From Isoetes taiwanensis (Eukaryota; Streptophyta; Lycopodiopsida; Isoetales; Isoetaceae), in assembly GCA_021234155.1 (NCBI GenBank), contig JAJEKV010000082.1, forward strand, positions 1,607,377-1,671,376: DNA of 64,000 nt, written 5' to 3'. Each line of letters opens with the position of its first letter. The stretch's first letter is position 1. The translations under genes were made by a program, and so were the position numbers. Shown here piece by piece: positions 50,101-61,599 of the stretch. The notes below the pieces were generated by a model that was not told the origin of the DNA, did not search any database, and saw only the letters and a list, made by a program, of their open reading frames with translations.

Positions 50101-51240
50101 GCCATGAGAACTTTTCGTCTTCCAAGGTGTTAACAATCATTTAAAGAAATGGTGACTCTGGTATGGTCTCAATTTATAAAAGGGCCCGAGGGAGGTGGAT
50201 GCGCTTTTATGGAAATGATTTTCCGCCAAAGTACAATGGAATTGTTTTTACTAGAAGCTCAAGGCGAGGAGATTTGAGTCCCTCATGGAAATTTCCCACA
50301 TGAATTAGGGTTAGGATGCTAGCATGCAGCTTGAAGTCGAGGCATTCCTAGTCCCCATTAAATTTGGATCTCAAACACTTCCCATGCAACTTTGACATTT
50401 GCCCCCTTCATTTTCCACCCGGACAAAGTTTAACACCATTTTTTATAACTACGCTGGCTTTGATAAAATTATTGCTCTTAGATCACGTATAAATGTGAAC
50501 GCTAAGCGACTGCTTCACAACAATCTGCTATGGAGAGCTTATAATCCTCCACCATCTCAAGCGTTGTCTAAAGCGAGAGCAAGATCTCATCCATGTTTTG
50601 AGGATGAGGTGCATACCACCAGATTGAAGCGGCAAGAGCAACTTTGACAAAGACCCATGAGGGTGTAGCAAAGGTGGTAACATGAGTGGGCTCATCTAAT
50701 ATGGCTTTATTTGTTTCCGTTGAAAACAACGTCATAGAAGAAGTCCATGCAGTTGTTTTAGCATTGAGAGATTATCTTCAGGGCTTCTAGGAACAAAAAG
50801 GAATCATCGGCGTGTTGGTTACAGTTTGTTCGCGATCATGTCATCTGCGACCACACGGTATAACTCTATCTTCCAGCTGGCGCCGGTGTACCGGGAATAT
50901 CGAGATCATGCACGCAGCATGTTAAAAGGAAGAGTACGGCGAGGGGCATCAGCGGCTCTAATGCCCTGCTTACATGTCCGAGAAAATAGGAGGTCTAAAC
51001 TATGGATACTGGCGATGATTTCGCGGCTGCAACAATATTGTGGTGAACTCCACGTCCACGATACAAAAGCAAAGCGACATCTTTCCGGAAAAGGACATTC
51101 CGCATGCGCTGGAAATCAAGCTTTGCTCTAAAGCGCGCGTATAACCGGCAATGTAATACCTGCGCTAAAAGCGGCAATATTCGGCGAGAATGTACCTGCG
51201 CACGGAATAAATCCGAGGCGTGGGATATGGCTGCGGAAAG
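50100..51240 (-). mobile_element. LINE reverse transcriptase fragment, tandem copy 1
   Basis: The minus strand carries a LINE palm relic: LDFQRM...VLF near 51.1 kb at the position of motif A, VHHNIVAA further on, and HADDSFLFLEALK (50,815-50,777) at the catalytic YADD/FADD position. This is followed by CMDFFYDVV, matching the 'l..FC..SG' segment. The last part, near 50.35 kb, is non-coding. The unit repeats about 1.25 kb downstream with the same order. Frames are broken by many small indels. Confidence 0.7.
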
Positions 51241-51349
51241 CGGGTTTAGTTTTTAAAACATGTATAATTTTGTAGAAGGTTGACAACAATCACTGGAAGC
51301 CACCCGCGAGGTGGATTTTATGGGTACAATTTTACGGTGATATCCGGTA

Positions 51350-52490
51350 CCGAGGACTTTTCTTGCCTCCCAGAAGCTATTAACAATCCTTTAAAATGAA
51401 ACATAGTGGCGGTCTCAATTTATAAAAGAGGGGCCGGGCGGATCTGCGCTTTATCAAGAAATGATTTTCCACAAAATTACAGGTAAGAGATTGTTTTAGA
51501 AGCTCAAGGCGAGGGAGATTTAGAAGTCCTGGCGAAGAATTTCCCACGTGAATTTGCCGGGTTAGGATCTTCGCGTGCAACTTGATCGAGCATTCTAGTC
51601 CCCATTAAATTTGGATCTCAAACACTTTCCCATGCAACTTTGACATTTGCCTCCTCTTCATTTCCACGGACAAAGTTGCACCATTTTTTATAACTACGCT
51701 GGCTTTGAATCCGGTAGCCAACAGCAACAGAGTCGCGTGACATGATAAGCGCATGGCGACTGGCTACAACAATCCTTGCTGCTATGGAAGCTTACTAATC
51801 TCCACCATCTCAAGCGTTTGTCCTAAAGGCGGGCAAGATCTCATCCCATATGTTTTGAGGATGAGGTGCATACCACAGAACGAAGAAGCGTAGAGCAACT
51901 TTGACAAAGACCAGCGGGAATTATGCTCCAAGGAGAGGAAGTGAAAGTGTTAACGCATGAGTGAGGGCTCAATCTAATATAGTAAGCAGTACATTTGTTC
52001 CAATTGAAGGAAAACAACGTCTTCAGAAAGAATCAATAGTTGTTTAGCATTCAAAGTCTTAGAGGCTTCTAGGAACAAAAAGGAATCATCGGCGTGTTAG
52101 TTCTGATTTGTTCGCGATCCATCACATCATCTGCGACCACATTGTAACTCTATGTCGCTGGCGGTGGCACCGGAATGATCAAACACGCAACAATGTTAAA
52201 AGGAAAGAGCCAGGGGCATCCTTGTCTAATGCCTTCACGTCAATGGGGAGGTCTCCCCTAAAACTAACTCTGGTCACGCGATGATTTCAACGCGCAGCAA
52301 TATTGGTGAATTCACGTCCGCACGATAATAGCGGCATCTTTTCGAGAAAGGACCAGCTCTGCTTGTCGTAGCCTTCAATCAAGCTTTGGCAAACTTTTAA
52401 TTTATCTTGCCAGCCCAATGTATGTATGGGGCGCCGTATTACAGAACCGCGCGAGATGATACGATTGACGTGGATATGCTTCACCAAACT
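51350..52490 (-). mobile_element. LINE reverse transcriptase fragment, tandem copy 2
   Basis: A second copy of the preceding unit. Anchors: 'taacaatc' at 50,131 and 51,381 (offset 1,250), 'ctagtccccattaaatttgg' at 50,348 and 51,595 (offset 1,247), and 'ggcttctaggaacaaaaagg' at 50,782 and 52,064 (offset 1,282). On the minus strand it reads YDKQSWSFLEKM near 52.38 kb (motif A region, 'AYD+.SW.FLEkM') and HADDSFLFLEASKTL at about 52,095. Copy 2 keeps more of motif A than copy 1. Differences between the copies are largely small insertions and deletions. Confidence 0.75.
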
Positions 52491-53499
52491 GGGTTTTATT
52501 TTCGCGCAACCTTTTGCTATGAGAAGTTTGACCGGCTGTAATGTATGGAATTATAGATCCCCACCGTTTAGCCTTCACGCTGAGATTAATGTGATACATC
52601 CGGTGTTTTGATGCATTTATAAACATACGCTTGTAGAAAGTCTGATAAGCATTGTTGTTATTTTGCAGAACATTCCCGATATTCACTGAAAAGAATTCTT
52701 TGGAATACCATCTAGACTGGGCATTTATTTTTGGCTAGAGGTAGACAGCCCCTCCATCTCTTCAGCGGACAATGGTTGTCGAGGTTGACAACACATAGAA
52801 GATACTTTAGATACAACTTTGGAAAGAGTGCTCTTCAAAGCAATCTTGAAAATTTATATTTTTTTCTTCTTGGAAATCATCAAAATGTTTAGAAACAAAC
52901 TCCGCCTTTTTGTTGTAGGTTCGGATAATGATCCATCCTCCACGAGGACAATATGGCTGCTTGTTTCCTGCAGCACACTACAGCTCTAAAAAGAAACACC
53001 GTACATTTGTCACCTTCTTTGATCCATGTCGATCACGCTTTTAACTTTAAGCTTGTTTTAATTTTAATTTGACAGCCTCTTAATTTTCTCTAGAACTATT
53101 TTTTCCCTTTACTTTGAGCTTGATGCTCGAGTTCTTCTAAGCTCTATCATTTCTTTGTAAAGTGACTCAATAGGAAGCATTTTCCTTGGCCACCTTATTC
53201 GTACACCTTAGCAAAAATTTTAATTCTTTGCTAGAGCGTAATCATTAGCTTCCATTCCTGTTTTGTTTCACTACTAAGCCAGATTTGTCCAAATCTGCTT
53301 ACATTGATCTTTAAAAATCGCATCCTTAAAATAAAGGGTTTGTCATTTTGAAAATAACAATGGTTTAGAGTACTAACTCACCGGAGGAGCATATAATCTG
53401 CTTGAGTTATGATCTAAAATAGAGTTCCTAAAGATTCTGATTGTACTAATTAATGCGTGTAGAGACGAGCGGAGTTTTCATCCATACCCATTACGATAG

Positions 53500-55185
53500 A
53501 CCATATTTTCTTTTCATACTTATTGAACATAGTGAGCTTGAAACCAAGGCCTTTATATATGTTTTGTGAATTTTACTTATGCTTTTCACGATTGCTTAGC
53601 GAGTTCTTTGGTAGTGCTTACACACACAGTTCCACAAGCTCTTCAATATATATGATTCTCGGCTCTATGAAAGGGTCTTTTGTAAGTTTCGGCCTCGGGA
53701 GTATCACTAGCAATATTGGAGTCCATCGGGGTTATCCTCTATATTCCACACTCTTTGGCTTGTACATTGATCAAGTTGGAAGAATAAGCGATCATTATGG
53801 TGTGAGAGAGGTCTACATTTGACACACTATATAATCCAGGCAAGCGATGGGCAATAGCACGATGTTTTGCATATGGCTATCGGTATCACAACAACATTTA
53901 TATACTCTGCCCGCGATTTTGTGAGAATCTGAGGCACGCATATTCATCTCAGGCCAGCTTTGCTAGTTCAATCTTTTTAGCATATTGTGTGCATTATGAT
54001 AGCCACAAGTTGGAAATTCTGAATGCTTCATAAAGTATCTTACAGTGTAGAATTCTACAGAACACACTTTAGGAATGATGTATTACCAAACACGTGGCTA
54101 TTGGTGGAGAAGCGATCATACAATAAAATAATTGTTTCCATCATGGTATGATTAGTCGAGAACCACTTGTTTTAGAACTTTGGTAGAGCCTATTTTGTTG
54201 TATGGTTACGAGTGTGAGGGCACGCCATTAGTGCTAGTACTTGGGATCGCTGACGGGTGCAAAAGTCCTTTCTCTTACGGCCTAGAATTGAAAACTATAT
54301 GGTGCCTATGTACTATTCTTGTACAAGAGGCGAGGGTTTTAGGCGCTTCCAATATTATTTACATCATGAAGGGCCATCTCCACTCTATGATAAGGTACAT
54401 CCCACATGGATGATGATAGAACTCTCTTCTGGCTACGCCATGTTTGAATCTCGACAATTGAAGCGATGTGGAAAGTGTATTATATGTGTATCAAGCCGTT
54501 CTTTGGTTTATTGCAACGAGAACCTTTGCATGGTGCATAGTAGTTGATCTCGGCTTTGCAACTATCTTGATGGTTGTTTTTCTCAAAAAGATAGCGGTCG
54601 CGCGTTAGCGTAAGTTAAGCTGGTCATTATCATGCACATATAAATCCCACTTTGGCACTAGGACCACAAGCTTATTTGCTTGCTTCGTTGTCCAGGAAAA
54701 AGCTTATAGCTATTGCATCAATTCACATACGGTCCCATAAGCTATATATTGAGACATATAGATGGAATGGCCCCCATTGTCGCGACAAGCAAGATTATAT
54801 GTGTTGCCAGTTACAGGTCATTGAAGATGTAAGCTATACTCTTTTAAGATGTCCTACTTTTGAGATGGCCAAGAATCACTATTTAACCTTAGCATTTCAT
54901 TCCACGCTTCCACAACTTCTCAAAGGACCATCTTTGCATGACTTGGTATTATACATACTCGAGGGAGCGTCTTCAATTACTAAGCCCTCAGTACACATCA
55001 TAGTCTACTTTTTTTCCTGATTGTCTCGTATCATCATTTACTGCAAATGTTTTTCCCTTGAAAACCTTACGAGGCAGAGTTTTTTTAATCCTAGTAGTAG
55101 TGGCTAGCCCATTGTATGGGTCCCATGACCTCTTGGTTTTCGTGGAAGTTAAAAAAATCTATTCTATTCTATTCTAAAACATCAC
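53500..55185 (+). mobile_element. 5'-truncated LINE with pentanucleotide tail
   Basis: Plus-strand pieces in order: reverse transcriptase motif B SNIGVHRGYPLYSTLFGLYI (about 53,715-53,775; ancestral form GVxQGCPLSPTLFGLYID); a thumb segment VEPILLYGYECEGTPL (54,181-54,230); and a C-terminal zinc-like region YLLASLSRKKLIAIASIHIR, then IEDVSYTLLRCPTFEMAKNH (54,670-54,880). The 3' UTR ends in 'aaaaaaatctattctattctattc' at 55,152-55,177. The frame is broken in several places. The family is one I associate with mosses, lycophytes and ferns (memory only). The 5' part including the endonuclease is not seen. Confidence 0.75.
55152..55178 (+). repeat. (TTCTA)n LINE tail
   Basis: Three to four units of TTCTA follow a run of seven A's at the end of the LINE 3' UTR. 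Short simple-repeat tails in place of poly(A) are used by several non-LTR families as the target-priming end. Confidence 0.7.
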
Positions 55186-55189
55186 TCTG

Positions 55190-58140
55190 CCCCACTGCTT
55201 GTTGCTCCAAAGTAGAAAGCCTGATAGCATGGCAAAAGGAATGGACATATGTCATGGCGGCATGGCATTTGACTTTGTAAGCATATTTTTTGTCATAAAA
55301 AAAAACCTTTTCAACTAAACGGCAAAATTCAACATTAGCAAAGATTTAGTATTACGAAAAGGTGTAAATCTTCAAACCTTCAAGTTAACTTATAAAACTT
55401 GGTCATGCGATCTCTTCTCTCAAATATTTTGTGAATGTGTTGTAACTTTGAATGCGATTAGTCAATGACAAATGGTCTTATAAAATGCAAAAGCTTTAAA
55501 CGGGTTTCTTTACAACTTCAATTCTCATTGTTTTACTTGGGTTCACAATTTTTAGTTCGAATTTTCCTCAAAAACAAGGCATATATATTTTTATTAAGTT
55601 AAGAACACGTAAATTAGGTTTCATAGTATGTCTACAACCTATGGTATCTTTTCTATCTTGTTTATGAAATACTGTAATGTTTTACCTATGATCAATTAAC
55701 CCACTCCGTTCAAATCTATAAACCCAATGTCATATTGTTGCTGTGTGTGAATTAAACGTCTATGTATCACTTAAGAGTTAGGGTTGTTCAAATGATTGAG
55801 GCTACAATGTTGTTCTATAACAACTTGAAAAATTGACATTGTGTCATTATTCAAGTGATTCATGCTCCCAACCTATTTTTTTTCTACAACTTGGAAGTGG
55901 TCGTTGTCATTGTCGTCATTGTGTTCGAGTGATTCTTGCCGCCATATTGTTCTATTTTGACTAGAGAGTGGTTATTATCTTGCAAAGTGGGAGCCAAGAT
56001 GCAATTTTTCAATGGTTTGGGTGCGTAGCGCTGTGGAATTGCTATTTTGATTTTTCTTTTTCCCTTTTTCTTTGTTGCTAGAAATCTTATATTATACGAT
56101 ATTAGAGTTTGTGGTATTTTTGTACGCCGAATATTCTAAACTTGAGGTTTCTTTACATGGCAATGCTGGCCAATTGGCTTTTAGGCATCACAATAAAAAC
56201 ATAATTAACATGGTACTTATTTAGGGCTTTTATTGGAAAGCATCAAGGTGCCAGATTAGGCGCCTATTGCAGATCCAAAAATGGCTCTGATGGCCTTGTG
56301 TTGAATGTCGGATTTGCCACTTGGAGCGGCCATTTGGGTTTTGTTTTAAGGATCCAAGCTGCCACAATAGTCGTTTGTAGTAAGATGATGAACACATGGG
56401 TTTCTTTGTTGCATGTGGTTGTGATAGATTCCAGGCAGTTGTGGCAGTCCAAGTTTGCTTTGAGGGATTTTCACAAGTGTTTCTTGAAGCTTCTCTGGAA
56501 TATAGATTATGCAAGTTAGAATCTTTTAACTCCCCCTACTTGTTTGCTTTGTGAAGGATCTTTTGTAGATTGAAAGATAGCATATGCCCTCACTTGGTAT
56601 TTTGTTGTCCTTAGATTTTGTCAAACGTTATTTTTGTATTTGAAATGCCAAAATGATTTCTCTAGCTTTGTAAGAGAGAACTAACCGTCTAATCAGGAGG
56701 TGTTGTAGAATCCATGGGATATTATTAGGCTTTTGGCCACATTCCATGCTTTCACCTTTGCTGGTGTATTAGGTGGTTTTGCCTCAGTAATTGAAGAAGT
56801 GCACCCACTAAATGTGAACCCAGATCTGTCTTTATGAGTTTACATAACATAGAAGCTGGAAAATTACTAAATATTGATTGCCACTCAAAGAATTGGTTGA
56901 AACTTGAATTCCACTTAAAATATGCTTTGATCTTCAACATTTTGATCCTTTCTTTTATGGAATTAACTCAAAATACATAATTCAGTCAACTTCTCAATTT
57001 GTTCGACCATTTCTTTGATATGCCTTAGAGCCATCTTCTCAACCCGGGGAGGCATAAATGGCTTGATGAGATGATGGAACATAGAATATACTTGGTTTCT
57101 ATAGACATCTGCAACCCCTGCAATAACAAATTCACATATTTCATTTATCTAATTTCGTTTTTTAAAATGAAAGAGGTGTTTTACAGATTTACATTTTATA
57201 AGTGGAATGGATCGGCCAAGCAGAATGGATCAGAATGGTGTGGCGCTGAAGATCAAGAAGCAGGAGAATTTGAATGTCCAAGAAATGTAGTAAAAAATGG
57301 ACAATAAGAAATGGAGCACATTACTTTCTAGTGGGCTGCCTTAACGGAGCATAAACCCATGTGAATTGCTCTAAAAAGTCTCTTACACCCTAAATATCTC
57401 TCAGGATGAGAGTTCATAAAAGCCACTCTCATCCATCTCTTCCCTCCTCCCATCTGTTGTGATATCATAATCTCTAAGTTCTCATGGCCAATAAAAGAAA
57501 AGAAAATGAAGAGATAGAAAGAAATAAAAGAAGAATGTATTCTTTTTTCACTATGAGACCATCAGGTCTGTTAGATGTCACAGATATAGGACAAAAAAAG
57601 CCATGTCTACAATTCAAGTGTACTCTGGATTGTTTCCTCATCTCCTTCATCCTCGCCGTATTTTTGTAGTAAATGCTTTTAGCATTTGATTGATATCTAA
57701 GCTTTGTGCTTCTAGCAAGAAACATTAGGTGTTTTGGATGTGTAGAAAATTTTCCAAGGGATGTTGTATCCATGCTCATTATGTTGTTCATACAGAAAGT
57801 GCTTTTAAAATATATAGGAAAACTAGTGATGGTTCGAATTGAGACAAAAAAAAAGTTCATTTCTTCTCGGGAAAAAGGATGTGAATGCAATGTCTGCCAT
57901 CAACCTAGGGTGAAATCACACTACCTTCCCTCCCTTTTGTTGATGTGGCAGTGAGGGAAATGGGAAGGCTAGCAAATTGGTTCGACCCTATCACACTACT
58001 CCGAAGGGTGGAGATGCCTGATAGAGTCACGGTGGAAGAATGTCCAGAATTAAGTGGCGAGGAGCGATGAATCACGGTGAATTTACCCGGGCCAAGAATG
58101 GCTCAGAATGAACAGCGAGCGAGTGCATTCGCCGATTCAT
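55190..58140. other. AT-rich stretch without recognisable gene
   Basis: Short frames only. The overlapping frames at 56,230-56,519 and 57,474-57,890 are open on both strands but show no known motif. Nothing else to report. Confidence 0.5.
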
Positions 58141-58149
58141 CGGTTTAGG

Positions 58150-58810
58150 TTGTTGGTTTCATTTAGCAGCCCGGAACTCACCTTTTCTTTGGTGATCCAC
58201 GCGATCATAAGCCCGGGGAGTTTCGACGAAACGAGGCCATGGCGGGTTTCTTCCCGAAACCGATCTACTGCCATGATTTTTAAAGCCGATGCTGCCGCGA
58301 TTTTTTAAGGGAAAACCTATTTCTAAAAGGAAGAAGTCTACGCCATGATTTTTCAAACACCAAGAGGCTTCATTCTTATCGAGGACCTCTGCCATCTCTG
58401 CAATCTTAGAAAATGTATACGATATTAGTGATGGGTTGATCGTTTTCTTACTGGCGGGCAGGAACCTCAGTCATACTGTTGGCGATCCACACGAGTGATC
58501 TATATTGAGTTTTGAGGCCAAGAGTAGGCCATAGGCGAAGATGCGTTCCAAGGCGAATGGATTATTTACGGAACCAAGGAGCGAAGAATTTCTTACCCGG
58601 CGGGGCCAGAGCAATACAACAGCGTGAGAATGGCGCATAATACAAGCCGCGAGAATGGCGCTATTACGACAAGGCGGAGAAGAATCTTTGAATGGACGAA
58701 TCAGCGGCGTGTGCAGAGGCAGCGGAGGAAGGCGGCGAGTTGCCCATCCCTCGGCCCCTTTGAATGAGTCTTGTGAGGCTTGGGAAGGGGGCAAGTGTGT
58801 CACGCCTTGG
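58150..58810 (-). mobile_element. LINE reverse transcriptase motif A fragment
   Basis: The minus strand at 58,232-58,188 reads FVETPRAYDRVDHQ. This closely matches the 'lDFEKAYDRVDW' catalytic motif A of plant LINEs with a few substitutions. Upstream in the same orientation GSRSVSGRN and LLLASKLNI pieces resemble the 'GFvpGRsI.dN' and 'l.LA...' blocks that normally precede it, though weakly. The rest of the element was not found. Its GC content is raised compared with the flanks. Confidence 0.45.
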
Positions 58811-61430
58811 GTTGCCTTACCAACATGGCGTTATTTTGTTGAATAATAAAACTAAAAGAAGGAGAGGAAGGTAGTACTTGATAGGTCACGTCCTTTACTT
58901 TCTGTCACTTCACCTTGGCTTGCCTAGCATCTTCAATTTCATAAAATTCCCCGGACTTTGTAGAGTCGTTTCTATCTAGTGAATTCCTTTCATCTCCCTA
59001 CTTTGATCCCTAAGTGGTGTAAACTGAGCCTCATTCTGTAAATTGTCAGTCTCTTATGGATTGTGATTCCCTCATTAAGGCATATATTTTATATTTGTAC
59101 CTACGCTTTGTCATGTCCTATATTGCACATTCTTACAGCCTACAAAAAAGTAGGATCGATTATGCTACCTAGAACTCCCAGAGTTCCCCTCAACCTTGAG
59201 TTCCTAGAACTCCCTAGCGATATCCGCCCTAGAAGTCCGATCCCCGGAAGCCGGCTTCAACAAGCAAGAATGTAAATACTGCCGTAGTCAAGAAGAGCCC
59301 AAATGCTCCAACAATGGAAACAATTCCACAAGCCAACACAGGCAAAGTGACCTAAATCTCTTCTCTCTCCCCAAACATAGCACATTCTTCTTGTGAAGTT
59401 TGAGCACCCCCTCCCCACCTCCATGGCTCTACCTCATATTATGGGCTGGTATGCACAACAAGGCAATGCAGGGGACAATAGCATTGTAGCAATTCGCGTG
59501 CGCCAATACGACCAGCGAAGATAGCCCTGCGGTGTCACATCTGTGGATGTCTTCCAGTGGTCCACGCTGGACAAAAAATTATGCAGCTTTCAAATCTGGT
59601 AATTACTGCAGGAGTGCATTAAAGTATGTCCTCCATGTGCTAGCTCTCGATGGCATAATTCTTTGGCAAGAATAGTCATAGTTTACATATAGAGAGGCCG
59701 CATTGAGATGCGTACCTCGCAGCAATTGCGCCGAGGACTATGAATTTCATAAATCGCTAGCTGAGTGATGATCACGAAGGCTCAAATGTGATACTTTGAC
59801 AATGTGACAAAGCATGAGTGTTCATTTGCAGGATCCTCATATGCCACCTCATAAATCATCACATTGTAGCATCTGTGCTTTTGTTCCTATTGCTCGTCGA
59901 GGGCTTTTCCAATATTAACCATCCCATGCGTAGATAGAGCTAGCTCTAGCTGGAGAAGCTGATGTTTTAAATTTAATGTTGCAGTGATCTGCTACTCATT
60001 TGAACTAGATCCTGCATAGACTCATTTTTTCATGGCCTCAAAGTGCGTCACAACTCTATGTGTTGAGCAGTACATATACTGCATCTCTCCACATGGGTGC
60101 TTCACAATTGTTGCTTCTTTATCGAAAAACATTTGAATCCAATGCCCTAAAAGTTAGAGCTTAGCTCGTGATACTTCACTATTTGTATCCCCAAGTAGAG
60201 GTGCAAATGTTGATGTGCATCAACATGAAGGCCCTTATCTTGCAAAGCCACTGTCTGTTCTGGTTCTCGCATTGCAAAAACATGATTAGAAAAGCTTTTC
60301 TCTAACCTTCATAGTCTGAAGACTAGGTCAGTATTCATGGTAGCATTATTGTTTTCCGAGGCATTAATCCTCTCCCATATAGGTCTTAAAGTTGATGCAT
60401 GTGAGTACCCATGGAAGCTATATTTTGGACAACTCAACTGGATCTGGTTAGCCATTTGGGTACTTGTATGGAGCTTAGAAATATCCTCCTCGATATCCTG
60501 TTCAAAGCATTTAAAAAATTCCCGAACCATGAATTGTCATCATGTTAGAATGTTATTGTAAAGTCATTCACGATCTTCTTGTGCGTCACGGCCCAGTGAG
60601 TTGATCCCAGAAGTCAAACGAGCTTCAAATGGCTCCATACGGAGTTACATACTTGAGATGAGTTGCTTCTCTTTAGCTAAAACGTTTTAACGTCACCGGA
60701 TCTTTGAGGATTTATTTGTTTTATTAGACATGCAAGCAATGGCATTTCCTCCAGCATGGAGTGCAGGCTTGCTTCCAAGACTCTTGGATGGGGTGAAGTC
60801 AATGTGGCTATGGGGAGCATGCATTGCTTGTTAATCAGCAAGATTAAATGCCAAATCATTGGTCTCTCTTGATACGTGTTTTCTGCCCTTGGCTTCATTT
60901 TAAAAGAACAGCACGGCGTGTTATTGTTGCACGATACTCCAAGCGTGTGCCTTGGAGTGGAGTCCTGAAAGTAGATCCTCCTGCTTAAAAGCGTTTGTGT
61001 GCGTGAGGTGGAGTCTGTGCATGTAAGTGTGTGTATGTCCCATCTATTGGCATCTCCATGGTAGTTGGGGAGGAACTTTGTATGGCATCCCTATACCAGA
61101 CAGGTAGGCACGATCCACAAAATTTAAATTTGGACATCAATTATAGGATAAAAGATTGCAGATCAATCCTACTTGAAGAAATTAAAATATCTTTTGATTG
61201 GATGGTCAATATTCTAGATTTCTTGTTGTTATAAAAAGTTCTAGCTCTAGCTCTAGCTGCACATTCGCGTGCAAAAATCATCACCTCCTTTTAAAGACTG
61301 AATGCAAAGCAATGGAGGCCCAAAATCCTAGAGAGAAAAAAAGTCTAGAAAGACATGTTAGACAGAAGGTGTTGGTTTAAAGATCCAAGTTTGTATTTGC
61401 CATATGCATTTTTTGAACACGAGGATTTTT
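58811..61430. other. Intergenic stretch, nothing recognised
   Basis: Open frames are short. A small (TAGCTC)n-like microsatellite occurs at about 61,241-61,256. No gene, RNA or mobile element could be supported. Confidence 0.5.
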
Positions 61431-61439
61431 TCGAAGAGA

Positions 61440-61590
61440 GAAAAGAATAGAATAGAATAGAATAGATTTTTTATCGTCCACGGAGACCAATTGGCCTATG
61501 GGACTTTAAAACAAAAGCGACAAAGCGTATTACTTTATTGATTCAAAAACACGAAGGGTTTCGAGGGAAAAACCTTGGTAAATAAAGTAT
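61440..61590 (-). mobile_element. 3' end of a LINE of the same family as 53.5-55.2 kb
   Basis: Read on the minus strand, this stretch runs 'tttacc..gtttttccctcgaaaaccctt', then 'agtcccataggcc..ttggtctccgtggacg', 'ataaaaaatctattctattc'. It matches the 3' UTR and (TTCTA)n tail of the plus-strand LINE at 55.04-55.18 kb, block by block. The pentamer tail, read on the plus strand as repeated GAATA, lies at about 61,444-61,466. Sequence upstream on the minus strand (61.6-62.4 kb) does not continue with recognisable ORF2, so this is either a very short 5'-truncated insertion or one too decayed to read. Confidence 0.65.
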
Positions 61591-61599
61591 GTTTGATAC

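Noticed and set aside
57474-57890. 138-codon minus-strand frame
   Set aside because: Ser/Phe/Leu-rich, low-complexity end, plus-strand frames equally open, no motif.
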